NCBI GenBank assembly: GCA_035642535.1
Contig: DASQSE010000150.1
Location: forward strand, 1 to 64,000
From: Jatrophihabitans sp035642535
GTDB lineage: Bacteria; Actinomycetota; Actinomycetes; Mycobacteriales; Jatrophihabitantaceae
Reading direction: 5' to 3'
DNA: 64,000 nt
The position numbers and the translations under genes were made by a program. Within the stretch, counting starts at the first letter, position 1. Each line of letters starts with the position of its first letter. Positions 15,560-24,216 of the stretch are shown piece by piece. Under the pieces are notes generated by a model that saw only the letters and a program-made list of their open reading frames with translations, was not told the DNA's origin and did not search any database.

Positions 15560-16141
15560 TTATGAGCTCGACACTCGCCGCACGCAGATCGCGATGATCG
15601 AGCCGGTCAGGGCCGCGACAGCGGCAATAAGCACCAGGACGAGCCCGGGGCCGACGTCGATGTGCCCGAACGGCTGGGACTTCGCGCTCTTGTCGCTGAT
15701 ATCGCCGATGTCCGCCAGGGCGGTCAGAGCGCACAGGGTGGCGATGACGGTGCCCACGACGCCCGTCCAGAGCCGGCCCTGACGGAACAGCACCACGATG
15801 CCCATGACCAGCAGAATCGTGCCGAAGACGACGGTGATCTTCCCGTCGCGGTCGCCGTCGGTGCCCGCAACGCTGAACGAGGAGTCGAAGGCGACGGCCT
15901 TCGCCCAGGTCATGAAGGAGCCGATGACGACGGCCAGCCCGGCGATGGCCATGACGGCACCGATCCAGAGGGGCGCCACGCGCGGCCCCGGGCTGACCGG
16001 CGTCGGGTAGCCGTAGCCGGTGTAGCCGGGCGGCGGCGCGGGGTACTCCGTCGGTCCGTAGCCGGCTTGCTGCCAGCCCGGCTGCTGCGGCTGCCAGCGT
16101 CCGGGTTGCTGCTGCCAATCAGGCGGCCCCTCGTACGCCAA
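15560..16141 (-). CDS. Proline/glutamine-rich N-terminus, four-helix membrane protein of unknown function
   Basis: The 193-residue product has a cytoplasmic N-terminus rich in Pro, Gln, Tyr and Gly (residues 1-50), then four hydrophobic segments beginning with LWIGAVMAIAGLAVVIGSFM and ending with LVLVLIAAVAALTGSIIAI. A loop between segments 1 and 2 carries Gly/Asp residues (GTDGDRDGKI). Such small proteins are common and uncharacterised in actinobacteria. The start is TTG at 16141, preceded by GGGAGGGA at good spacing. No ATG or GTG is suitably placed. It is divergent from the HTH-CCG gene. Confidence 0.65.
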   Translation of the reverse strand: MAYEGPPDWQQQPGRWQPQQPGWQQAGYGPTEYPAPPPGYTGYGYPTPVSPGPRVAPLWIGAVMAIAGLAVVIGSFMTWAKAVAFDSSFSVAGTDGDRDGKITVVFGTILLVMGIVVLFRQGRLWTGVVGTVIATLCALTALADIGDISDKSAKSQPFGHIDVGPGLVLVLIAAVAALTGSIIAICVRRVSSS

Positions 16142-16316
16142 TTCGGTCCCTCCCGATCTGTCGCAGATGAGGGCCGCCGGCACCGGAGCGATCGGCCCGG
16201 ACGAGTATCCCGCAGCCGGCGCATCTTCAGGACGGCATTCGGTCGCGACAGGTTTTGCCAAAAGATCGGACTGTCTTCCCATTCCAGCGCGGCAACGCGC
16301 TCCTTGGCGTCGAGGC

Positions 16317-17723
16317 ATGCAGGATTTCCAGCCGGCCCCGAACCAACTCGAGACAGCACGGCTGCGGGCCGGCATCGCGTCGACCGCCGAACTTGCCACC
16401 AAGGCGGGCATCGACGCCGAGGAGTACGAGCACATCGAAAGCGGCCGGCTGCTCCCCACCGTCGACCAACTCCGTAGCCTGCAGGCCGCGCTCGGCGGCG
16501 TTCCCGCGGAGCGGCTGTACGGCGGCGACATGCTGCAGATCCTCGGTGCCGTCTCGTACGTGAGCGCGATCGACTCCCCCGAAGGTGTGCGCGATTGGGT
16601 GCGCGGACCGATGAAGCTGTTCGTCGCCCGCAACGAGGTCACGTGGTGGGAGCGGCGCAGCATGCCGGACGAGCCGGTCGAGGCCTTCTTCAGTCTCAGC
16701 TGCGGTACCCGGGCCATGCCGCATCTGCTGCTCGACGCGATCGCCTGCGCGAAGGCGCTCGGGATCCGCATCGTGGCGGCGTCGGGCGCAGCCGGGTGCT
16801 GCGGCAAGCCGGTCCTGTCGCGCGGAAAAGTCGAGGCGGGCGAGGAGTTCACACTGAGCAAGCTGCGCTACGCGCAGAGCATCGGGGCGACGACGACCGT
16901 GATGTCCTGTCATGCCTGCCAGCAGACCGCGGCGATCACGATGGCGCGCCGCGAGATCCTCGGGAAGCCGCAGCCGGCCATGCGGCAGATGTGGACCGGG
17001 TCGTTCTTCGCGGAGAAGCTCGCCGAGCTGGGCGATCGCGTGCCCTGGAAGCAGGCGGTGAATCGCCGGGTCCTCGTGGGCTGGTACGACAACCCCGGTG
17101 TCATGTCGGTCGTCAGCCCGGACATGGAGCGGCTGCTTTCGCTCATCCCCGGCGTCACCGTCGTGGGGCGGGTGGAGGGCGAGCTCGCCGAACTCGATCC
17201 GAAAGCGCCGCTGCCCGGCAAGCAGCACAACGGCATCGACGGCCGCTCGCCACTGCCGCAATGGACCGCGCCGGAAAGCGCTGCGGAGCGGACTGCGAAC
17301 GCCGCCCGGTTGGCTGATCTCGCGGCCGCGCGCGGTGCCGACACGATCTGCTGGTCGCACTTCAGCGACCACTACATCTGGGGCCGGTACGCAAGCGATC
17401 GGCTCGCGGTGCGCCATCCGGTCTCGATCCTCGCCGAGGCGCTGGGCTGCGACCATCCCGACCGCGCGCAGGCCGCGGGGCACCTCGGCGATCCGGTCGA
17501 GGTCGTCCGGCAGACGCGTTCGATCTGGAGCAGCTGGGGGCTGACCGAGGCGGACGCGCTCGAGCTGGCGACCAGCTCGATCTATCCGACGACCGGCGGC
17601 TTCACCGGATGCCGCTGCGGCACGCATGCCGAGAGCGATGTGATCCCGATCGACGTGGTGCGCGGAGTCTCGCCGGGCCTGGCCCCGATCGACGACGCGA
17701 TGCACGCGACACATGGCAGATAA
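16317..17723 (+). CDS. XRE-type helix-turn-helix fused to a CCG iron-sulfur domain
   Basis: The 468-residue protein begins with a Cro/C1-type helix-turn-helix (residues about 10-65; LRAGIASTAELATKAGI and IESGRLLPTVDQL). It continues with a domain carrying the heterodisulfide-reductase CCG motif: Cys129, Cys161, Cys162, Cys198 and Cys201, spaced CX31CCX35CXXC, exactly within the family range. In HdrB this motif holds a non-cubane 4Fe-4S cluster. The second half repeats the fold but lacks the cysteines, and the C-terminus has a CxC (Cys432, Cys434). The paralogue at 20056 aligns from the CCG domain to the C-terminus but has no DNA-binding region. I infer a DNA-binding protein that senses redox state, thiols or iron-sulfur status. 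An MFS gene overlaps its end by 11 bases. Confidence 0.75.
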   Translation: MQDFQPAPNQLETARLRAGIASTAELATKAGIDAEEYEHIESGRLLPTVDQLRSLQAALGGVPAERLYGGDMLQILGAVSYVSAIDSPEGVRDWVRGPMKLFVARNEVTWWERRSMPDEPVEAFFSLSCGTRAMPHLLLDAIACAKALGIRIVAASGAAGCCGKPVLSRGKVEAGEEFTLSKLRYAQSIGATTTVMSCHACQQTAAITMARREILGKPQPAMRQMWTGSFFAEKLAELGDRVPWKQAVNRRVLVGWYDNPGVMSVVSPDMERLLSLIPGVTVVGRVEGELAELDPKAPLPGKQHNGIDGRSPLPQWTAPESAAERTANAARLADLAAARGADTICWSHFSDHYIWGRYASDRLAVRHPVSILAEALGCDHPDRAQAAGHLGDPVEVVRQTRSIWSSWGLTEADALELATSSIYPTTGGFTGCRCGTHAESDVIPIDVVRGVSPGLAPIDDAMHATHGR

Positions 17724-19068
17724 CGACAAGCCGGGGATGGAGCGCAGCGCCACCTTCGCCGCGCTCCGCTCCCCCACCTTCCGGCTGTTCTGGTCCTGCA
17801 ACCTCGTCTACTTCCTGGGCGAGTGGATGCAGCTGTTCGGCCTGGGCTACCTCGTCGTCGAGCTCGGGCTGCGCGACGGGGACGCGCATCTGGTGGCGTT
17901 CTACGCCGGCCTCGTCGGGCTCTCCCAGGCAGTCCCGGGCCTCTGCCTCGGCCTGTTCGGCGGCGTCGCGGCCGACCACGTCGATCGCCGGCGCATTCTG
18001 TTCATCACGCAGACGACGCTGGGCACGCTCACCGGCATACTCGGCTTGTTGATCGTCAGCGGCGACATCACCATCGCGGAAGTCCTCGCCATCAACTGCG
18101 TCGCGTCCGCCGTGCGGGTGTTCGACGACCCCACGAGGTACTCCTGGATTCCCGGCCTGGTGCCGAGCCGGTACCTCGTGAGCGCGATCGGCCTCAACAC
18201 GGCGTCCTACACCAGCATGCAGATCTTCGGGCCGATGGTCGGCGGTTTGCTGTACCTCTCCATCGGGACGGGCGGCCTGTTCCTCGTCACCGCGGCGTGT
18301 TACGTGGTCGTGGCGGCCGGACAGCTGTTCCTCCCGCTGGACAAGACCGGCACCGCGGTGCGGGAGCGACCGCGCCCGCTGCGTTCGGTCGCCGAGGGTC
18401 TTGCCTACGTCGTGCGCGACCCGGTCACGCTGTGGGTGCTGCTGTTGTGCGCCGCTTCGCAGTTCCTCGTCCGCCCGTACACGCAGCTGCTCGCCGCGTT
18501 CGCGAAGGATTCGTTGCACGTGGGGGCGACCGGGCTGTCGTGGCTGCTCGGCGCGTCCGGAGTCGGGGCGTTCGCCGGAGCGTTGGTCATCGCGTCGCTC
18601 GGCTCGCTCGAACGGCGCGGCCGCTTCCTCCTGTGTGCCGGGACCGCGCTCGGCTTCTCGCTGCTGCTGCTGGGGACGCAGCACACGATGCCGGCCGCGC
18701 TGGGCGCGGTCGTCGTGCTGGCATTGATGGTCACGCTCTTCCAGGGGACGGTGAACACGATCCTCCAGCTCCGCACCCCCGACCGGCTGCGCGGCCGCGT
18801 ACTGAGCGTGCTGATGACCATCCCGCTGGGCATCCTGCCGCTCGGCACCGGTGCCCTCGGCTTCGTCGGCAGCGCCACGAGCGTCGCAACCGCGCTGAGT
18901 TTCGCCGGGCTGGCCTTCGGGCTCGTCTCGCTCGCCGGGTTGGCGTTCGCGCGCGGCTTGCGCCGAGCGCGCATCCGCCGACACGTCGAGCCGGAACCGC
19001 ACGCGACATCCGAAGTGCTTTTGGCGGATGCGGCGAGCAGCGGGGAGGATCTGGTGACGCAGCCATAG
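17713..19068 (+). CDS. MFS transporter (EntS/MFS_3-like exporter)
   Basis: The 451-residue protein has about twelve hydrophobic segments and MFS loop signatures: ADHVDRRR between helices 2 and 3, and DRLRGRVLSV in the second half. It resembles the EntS-type exporters that expel siderophores or drugs. The start lies 11 bases inside the HTH-CCG gene, so the two are surely cotranscribed, and the HTH-CCG protein may control the exporter. The long hydrophilic C-terminus (about 40 residues) is unremarkable. The substrate is not evident. Confidence 0.85.
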   Translation: MADNDKPGMERSATFAALRSPTFRLFWSCNLVYFLGEWMQLFGLGYLVVELGLRDGDAHLVAFYAGLVGLSQAVPGLCLGLFGGVAADHVDRRRILFITQTTLGTLTGILGLLIVSGDITIAEVLAINCVASAVRVFDDPTRYSWIPGLVPSRYLVSAIGLNTASYTSMQIFGPMVGGLLYLSIGTGGLFLVTAACYVVVAAGQLFLPLDKTGTAVRERPRPLRSVAEGLAYVVRDPVTLWVLLLCAASQFLVRPYTQLLAAFAKDSLHVGATGLSWLLGASGVGAFAGALVIASLGSLERRGRFLLCAGTALGFSLLLLGTQHTMPAALGAVVVLALMVTLFQGTVNTILQLRTPDRLRGRVLSVLMTIPLGILPLGTGALGFVGSATSVATALSFAGLAFGLVSLAGLAFARGLRRARIRRHVEPEPHATSEVLLADAASSGEDLVTQP

Positions 19069-19082
19069 GTGGTGTGATCCGC

Positions 19083-19961
19083 ATGTCGAGTGCAGCCAAG
19101 CGCCCACCACAGCGCGCGGTTCAAGCCGCTGTGGTGCTGTGCGCCGGCCGGCACTTGTGGTGCGAGACGCCGGTGCAACGACCGACCGGCACCGGCGGCT
19201 GGATGCTCACCTTCACGCTCCGCGGACGCGCGCTGTATCGCGATCCCGCAGGCGCGTCGTTCTACGCCGCGGCCGGCGACCTCGTCCTGCTCGGGCCGGA
19301 CGCACCGGCCGGACGCGGCGTCCCACGCGGCGAGGAGTGGGATGCGTTCTGGCTGCGCTTCGAGCCATGGCCGGGCTGGGCACCCGACGGCTTCGAACGG
19401 GTCGCCCACCAGCTGCATCGGCAGCACATCGCGCGGCCCGGCCACCGGCAGCGCGTGCACGAGATATGGGAATCGATCGTCGCCGACCTCGACGCCCGCG
19501 AAACCGTCCGCATCCTCGAGGCAGTCAACGCCAAGCTGGCGCCGCTTCGCGGTCCCGAGTCGATCGAGAACGAGCTGCAACTGCTCATGCTGCGCGAGAT
19601 CTTCGTGCACGCCCAACGTGATTCCTTGATCGCCGCGCAGCTCGACCCGCGCATCCGAGACGCGCTCGACGTCATGGAGCGCGACCTCGCCGCGCCGCTG
19701 GACATCCGCGAGCTCGCCCGACGCGCCGGCCTCTCGTACAGCCGATTCGCGCACCTGTTCAAGTCGCAGATCGGGGCGAGCCCCAAGCGGGTGCAGGTTT
19801 CGATCCGGCTGCGGCGCGGCGCCGTCCAGCTCGAATACACCGACGATCCGGTCGGCGTCATTGCGACCCGGATGGGCTTCAGCACGATATTCGACTTCAG
19901 CCGCGCCTTTCGCCGCGAGTACGGCATGAGCCCCAGCGTCTACCGGTCGCTGCGGCGCTGA
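19083..19961 (+). CDS. AraC/XylS-family transcriptional regulator
   Basis: The 292-residue protein has an N-terminal cupin-like ligand domain (SFYAAAGDLVLLGPDAPAGR) and a C-terminal double helix-turn-helix. The latter is seen in LDIRELARRAGLSYSRFAHLFKSQIG and then VGVIATRMGFSTIFDFSRAFRREYGMSP, both runs being broken here only for naming. The layout matches AraC regulators of sugar or metabolite pathways. It follows the MFS gene by 14 bases and precedes the second CCG gene by 94 bases. It could control either, and the ligand is unknown. Confidence 0.88.
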   Translation: MSSAAKRPPQRAVQAAVVLCAGRHLWCETPVQRPTGTGGWMLTFTLRGRALYRDPAGASFYAAAGDLVLLGPDAPAGRGVPRGEEWDAFWLRFEPWPGWAPDGFERVAHQLHRQHIARPGHRQRVHEIWESIVADLDARETVRILEAVNAKLAPLRGPESIENELQLLMLREIFVHAQRDSLIAAQLDPRIRDALDVMERDLAAPLDIRELARRAGLSYSRFAHLFKSQIGASPKRVQVSIRLRRGAVQLEYTDDPVGVIATRMGFSTIFDFSRAFRREYGMSPSVYRSLRR

Positions 19962-19981
19962 CGGCCTACAACCGGCGTCCT

Positions 19982-20010
19982 TTGCTATCGCTATCTGATA
20001 TCGTTAACCG
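19982..20010 (+). promoter_or_regulatory. Promoter of the second CCG gene with GATATC site
   Basis: TTGCTA at 19982-19987 and TAACCG at 20005-20010 are 17 bases apart and could be -35 and -10 boxes. TGATATCG (19996-20003) lies in the spacer. The same GATATC core occurs in other promoters of this region (see 27968, 30583, 38441, 40413). Confidence 0.45.
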
Positions 20011-20055
20011 TGTTTGATGACGACGTCGATGGCGAATGCACACGGGTGAGGACGT

Positions 20056-21159
20056 ATGAGTTCACAGGCGAACGCAACCACGCCGGACGAGCCGACCGTA
20101 GCCGATTTCGCATACTCGGATTTCTATCGGGCGATGATCGAGCGGGAGCAGTTGCAGGTCTCCCAGGACGAGGCCACGTGGACCGAACAGCCCGGTGAAC
20201 GAGAACAGCAGCAGGTCGACGTGCTCCTGAACTTCGGCTGCAACGTGCGGCAGACGCCGCATTTGCAACGCGACGCGGTGGCCGTGCTCGAGGCGCTCGG
20301 AGTCAATTTCGCCGCCGTCGCGGGGCAGCAATTCTGCTGCGGCAAGCCGTACAGCAACAACGGGCTGCCCAGCGTCGCAAAGCGGGTCGTCGAGGGGTCC
20401 GTCCGCAAGATGGCCGCGTACCAGCCGAAGCGGGCGATCCAGTGGTGCTCGGCGTGCGAGATGCAGTTCCGCGACCTGGTGGTGCCGCAGGTCGGGATCG
20501 ATTTCGGCAGCGAGAGCGTGGCAGGTTTCCTCGTCGAGCGCATCGACGAGCTCGGCGACGACGTGCCCTGGACGACGACGGTCCCGACCAAGGCTGTCGT
20601 CCACGGCCACCTCGGCGAGCACGCAGTCCGCGACAGCCACCCGCCGATCGCGATGGAGCTGCTCACGCGCATCCCGGGCGTGGCGGTCGTCGGACTCGCA
20701 GACACGCCGGCGCTCAACGTGTGCGACAACGCCGGAATGAAGATCGCCGCGATCACGAGCGACGAGTACCGCGCGACCCGGACAGCGCTCGAGGAATACC
20801 TCGCGGACGCCGGCGCGGACACCTTGGTCACGCTCTACCACGGCTGCACTCGCGAGATGGGCAAGTTCACGAGCGACCGCCTCAAGGTGCGGCACTACAT
20901 CTCCGTCCTGGCCGAGGCGCTCGGCGTCGCTAGCCCGGACCGGTTCTCGGAGTACTGGCGGCTCGGCGATCCGGAGCAGGTCGTGGCGGCCTCGCGACCG
21001 AACTGGGAGTCGTGGGGAATCGACGAGGACGAGGCGCGGCGCCTGGCGCACAAGCACTTCGTGCCGAGTTACGCAGCCGATGTGCCGGACTGCCCGTGCA
21101 ACGGCGAGTGCACGCGGACGGGCGCGGCCTGGCTGCTGCCGCACAAGATCGAGAAATAG
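20056..21159 (+). CDS. CCG-domain (HdrB-like) iron-sulfur protein
   Basis: The 367-residue protein has one perfect CCG motif: Cys62, Cys94, Cys95, Cys131 and Cys134, spaced CX31CCX35CXXC, as in heterodisulfide reductase subunit B and lactate-utilisation LutA. A second, degenerate copy of the fold follows. A C-terminal CxCx3C (Cys346, Cys348, Cys352) may be an added metal site. It is a paralogue of residues 120-440 of the HTH-CCG protein. Both share SDRLxVRHxxSxLAEALG and a closing LGDPxxVVxxxRxxW pattern. No membrane segment or flavin partner is nearby. It is followed by an aminotransferase/oxidoreductase series on the same strand. I infer a redox or sulfur-handling role; the reaction is unknown. 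Confidence 0.75.
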   Translation: MSSQANATTPDEPTVADFAYSDFYRAMIEREQLQVSQDEATWTEQPGEREQQQVDVLLNFGCNVRQTPHLQRDAVAVLEALGVNFAAVAGQQFCCGKPYSNNGLPSVAKRVVEGSVRKMAAYQPKRAIQWCSACEMQFRDLVVPQVGIDFGSESVAGFLVERIDELGDDVPWTTTVPTKAVVHGHLGEHAVRDSHPPIAMELLTRIPGVAVVGLADTPALNVCDNAGMKIAAITSDEYRATRTALEEYLADAGADTLVTLYHGCTREMGKFTSDRLKVRHYISVLAEALGVASPDRFSEYWRLGDPEQVVAASRPNWESWGIDEDEARRLAHKHFVPSYAADVPDCPCNGECTRTGAAWLLPHKIEK

Positions 21160-21302
21160 CCGTCGCCACAGCCCCCGGATTACCGGGCAAATCGAGAGTA
21201 TTGGACTAGCAGATATTGGTCGAAATTGGCCGTAGCGGCAGACCGATTTCCTTTCTAGTGTCGCTTTGACCGGGTATCCCGACAGGAACTGGAGGCCAAC
21301 GA

Positions 21303-22229
21303 ATGGACGGGATCGTCTACATCGACGGACGCTACGTCGCCCCCGACGAGGCGTCGCTCTCGATGTTCGACAGCGGCTTCCACCTCGGGCTGACCGTCTT
21401 CGACACGATTCCGCTCTACCGCTCGCGGGTGTTCCGGCTCGATGCCCACCTCGATCGGTTCGTGGCCTCGCTCAAGGCGGTCCGTTTCGACGTCGGACGT
21501 GGGCCCGCCGAGCTGTACGCACTGGTGATGGAGACCGCGCGGCGCAGCGGGCTGACCGACGGGACGATCAACATTCTCGCCACCCGTGGCCAGCGCACTC
21601 CGGGCGCCGTGCTGTGGGACTGGAAGCCGACGCTCATCGTGCAGTGCCTCGACCAGCGCATGATGGTCACCGCCGAGCAGCGCGAGAACGGCGTGCGCGC
21701 GTGCATCAGCGCGGTGCGCAGTATTCCGCCACAGAGCGTGCCGCCGCAGGTCAAGCACGCCAACCGGCTGCCCAACTACTTCGCGATGATGGACGCCCAC
21801 GCGCGGGGCGTCGACGAGCCGATCCTGCTCGACGCAGAGGGGTACGTCACCGAGGGTCCGAACTACAACCTGTTCGCCATCCGCGGCGGGCGGATCCTCA
21901 CCCCGCACCACGGCGTGCTGCGCGGAATCACCCGCGACACGATCATGAAGATCGCCGAGCAGCACGGCCACCCGGTCAGCGAGCAGCCGCTCACCGGTTA
22001 CGACGTCTACACGGCCGAGGAGGTGTTCATCACCTCCACGAGCCGCGGCGCGCTGGCCATGGTCGAGGTCGACGGTCGCCTGATCGGCGACGGTCGCCCC
22101 GGCGTGATCACGACGCAGCTGAACGACACCTACTGGGCGTGGCGGGAGCACAGCGATTACGCCGTTCCCGTGCACGCTGAGCAGGACGACGAAACGCAGC
22201 TGGCCGGCGCGGCCAAAGCGGCACAGTGA
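21303..22229 (+). CDS. Fold-type IV PLP aminotransferase (class IV)
   Basis: The 308-residue protein belongs to the branched-chain/D-amino-acid aminotransferase family. The N-terminal VYIDGRYV segment, FRLDAHLDRF, the PLP lysine (Lys151 in QVKHANRLPNYF) and the Glu that contacts PLP nitrogen (Glu184 in EGPNYNLF) are visible. Members act on branched-chain amino acids, D-alanine, amines or aminodeoxychorismate, and the residues here do not settle the choice. The ATG at 21303 follows an ACTGGAGG ribosome binding site. The next gene overlaps by four bases. Context (amine dehydrogenase-like, flavin oxidase, ureohydrolase) suggests handling of a polyamine- or opine-like compound. Confidence 0.83.
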   Translation: MDGIVYIDGRYVAPDEASLSMFDSGFHLGLTVFDTIPLYRSRVFRLDAHLDRFVASLKAVRFDVGRGPAELYALVMETARRSGLTDGTINILATRGQRTPGAVLWDWKPTLIVQCLDQRMMVTAEQRENGVRACISAVRSIPPQSVPPQVKHANRLPNYFAMMDAHARGVDEPILLDAEGYVTEGPNYNLFAIRGGRILTPHHGVLRGITRDTIMKIAEQHGHPVSEQPLTGYDVYTAEEVFITSTSRGALAMVEVDGRLIGDGRPGVITTQLNDTYWAWREHSDYAVPVHAEQDDETQLAGAAKAAQ

Positions 22230-23254
22230 AGCCAGCCGTGGCGGCCGTCGACCAAGGGCGGCACGGCTCGACGCACGTCGACGTGCTCCACTTCGGGCTC
22301 GGACCCATCGGTCTGGCCAGTGCCAAGCTGGTCGAGCAGCGGCAGTCGCTGCGCTCGGTCGCCGCGGTGGACGTCAACCCCGACCTGCTCGACCGCGACC
22401 TTGGCGAACTGTCCGGGGCGCAGTCGAACGGCGTCGCGGTCAGTAACCAGCTGACTCCGGCCGCGGGCCGGGCCGTCGCGATCCACTGCACGGGCTCGGC
22501 ACTGCCGGCCGTCGCAGCACAGCTGCTGCAGTTGGTGCGCGCCGGCTACCACGTCGTCTCCACCTGCGAGCAGCTCTCCTACCCGTGGGACGAGGCGCCG
22601 GACATCGCGCGCGAGCTCGACGCGGCAGCGCGCGGCGCCGGCGTGGCCGTCGTGGGCACCGGCGTGAACCCGGGCTTCGCGATGGACTACCTCCCGCTCG
22701 TGCTCACCGCCGCAACCTCCCGCGTCGACAAGGTCACCGTCCACCGCGTGCAGAACGCGAGTCTGCGGCGCGTGCCGTTGCAGCAGAAGGTCGGCGCCGG
22801 GCTGACCGTCGACGAATTCGCCGAGCGCCGGGCACGCGGCGGGTTCGGTCACGCCGGTTTCCGGCAATCGGTCCAAGCCATCGCGGCCGGCCTCGGCTGG
22901 GAACTCGACGACGTCGTCGAGTCGCTGGAGCCCGCCATCGCCACCGAGCGCATCGAGGTGGCGATCGGGGTCGTCGAGCCAGGACAGGTCACCGGCATCA
23001 ACCAGCGCGCCGTCGGAATGCGCGACGGGCGCGAGCTGATCCACCTGCACCTGGAGATGCAAGTCGGCCGTGATGACGCACGCGACCACATCACCATCGA
23101 CGGTGCCGAGCCGATCGAAATGGTGATCCCCGGCGGGCTGCACGGCGACACTGCGACGGCCGCGATCGTGGTCAACACCGTCGCGCGCATCGTCGAGGCG
23201 CCGGCCGGGCTGCGCACCATGGTCGACCTGCCGCCGCCGTGCGCGGCCGAGTGA
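22226..23254 (+). CDS. NAD(P)-dependent amine dehydrogenase-like protein (2,4-diaminopentanoate dehydrogenase/DapB-N fold)
   Basis: The 342-residue protein has a Rossmann dinucleotide motif near the start (GLGPIGLASAKL) and the GTGVNPGFAMDYLPL segment typical of the 2,4-diaminopentanoate dehydrogenase and homologous dehydrogenases related to dihydrodipicolinate reductase. Those enzymes deaminate a diamino acid with NAD(P). The substrate here is unknown. It starts with GTG overlapping the aminotransferase stop as GTGA and ends two bases before the aldo/keto reductase. It should be cotranscribed with both. Confidence 0.72.
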   Translation: MKPAVAAVDQGRHGSTHVDVLHFGLGPIGLASAKLVEQRQSLRSVAAVDVNPDLLDRDLGELSGAQSNGVAVSNQLTPAAGRAVAIHCTGSALPAVAAQLLQLVRAGYHVVSTCEQLSYPWDEAPDIARELDAAARGAGVAVVGTGVNPGFAMDYLPLVLTAATSRVDKVTVHRVQNASLRRVPLQQKVGAGLTVDEFAERRARGGFGHAGFRQSVQAIAAGLGWELDDVVESLEPAIATERIEVAIGVVEPGQVTGINQRAVGMRDGRELIHLHLEMQVGRDDARDHITIDGAEPIEMVIPGGLHGDTATAAIVVNTVARIVEAPAGLRTMVDLPPPCAAE

Positions 23255-23256
23255 CC

Positions 23257-24204
23257 ATGCAGCAGCGCGAGCTCTGGGCCGGCGGACCGCAGGTCGGCGC
23301 GGTCGGCCTCGGCTGCATGGGCATCTCCTTCGCCTATCCCACGGACGGCGCCGGCGACGACCCGGACAAGCTCATCCAGCGGTCCCTCGACCTGGGCGTC
23401 ACGCTGCTCGACACCGCAGACGTCTACGGTCCACACACGAACGAAGAGGTGATCGGCCGCGCTATCGCGGGCCGGCGCGACGAGGTCGTCCTGGCGACGA
23501 AGGGCGGCAACGTCATTCCGGGCGACGGAACGCCGGCCCGGCAGGACGGCAGTCCGGCGCACCTGCGCGCGGCGATCGACGGGTCACTGCGCAGACTGAA
23601 CGTCGACCATGTGGACCTCTATTACCTGCACCGCCCCGACCCCAAGGTCCCGATCGAGGAGAGCGTCGGCGCGCTTGCCGAGTTCGTCCAGGCCGGCAAG
23701 GCAGGTGCGATCGGGGTGTGCGAGGTCGACCTCGCCATGCTCGAACGAGCCGCGGCGATCCACCCGATCAGCGCCGTCCAGTCGGAACTCTCGATCTGGA
23801 CGCGCGACCACCTCCAGCAGATCGTGCCCTGGTGCGCGGCGCACGGCGTCGCGTTCGTTCCCTTCGCCCCGCTCGGCCGCGGCTTCCTCACCGGGCGATA
23901 CCGCACGGCCGCCTTCGATCCGGCAGACATGAGGTCGCGCCTGCCGCGCTTCCAGCCCGGCGTCCTCGAGCAGAACCTCGACATCGTCGAGCGCATCGCC
24001 CACGTGGCGGCACGGTACGACGCCACCGCCGGACAGGTCGCACTCGCCTGGACACTCGCCCAGGGCGAGCGGGTCGTCCCGATCCCCGGCACGCGCCGCG
24101 TCGCACGACTGGAAGAGAACGCCGGGGCCGCGGATCTCGCACTCAAACCCGAAGACCTCGCCGAACTGGACGCGTTGCCGGCGGCCGCCGGCTCGAGATA
24201 CTGA
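23257..24204 (+). CDS. Aldo/keto reductase
   Basis: The 315-residue enzyme is an NADPH-dependent TIM-barrel reductase. The catalytic tetrad is visible: Asp and Tyr in DTADVYG, Lys in VLATKGG and His in YYLHRPD. The N-terminus MQQREL...GLGCMGIS is typical of the plant auxin-induced/YccK-like branch. A GTG at 23251 could also start the frame and would overlap the preceding stop, but the family begins at the ATG. It is part of the same operon as the CCG protein, the aminotransferase and the flavin oxidase, where it may reduce an aldehyde made by them. Confidence 0.83.
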   Translation: MQQRELWAGGPQVGAVGLGCMGISFAYPTDGAGDDPDKLIQRSLDLGVTLLDTADVYGPHTNEEVIGRAIAGRRDEVVLATKGGNVIPGDGTPARQDGSPAHLRAAIDGSLRRLNVDHVDLYYLHRPDPKVPIEESVGALAEFVQAGKAGAIGVCEVDLAMLERAAAIHPISAVQSELSIWTRDHLQQIVPWCAAHGVAFVPFAPLGRGFLTGRYRTAAFDPADMRSRLPRFQPGVLEQNLDIVERIAHVAARYDATAGQVALAWTLAQGERVVPIPGTRRVARLEENAGAADLALKPEDLAELDALPAAAGSRY

Positions 24205-24216
24205 GCGGAGCAGCCC

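Noticed and set aside
19097..19140. Frameshift between the MFS gene and the AraC gene
   Set aside because: The long shared open frame suggested a fusion, but the AraC protein has its own ATG at 19083 after the MFS stop and both match families of normal length.
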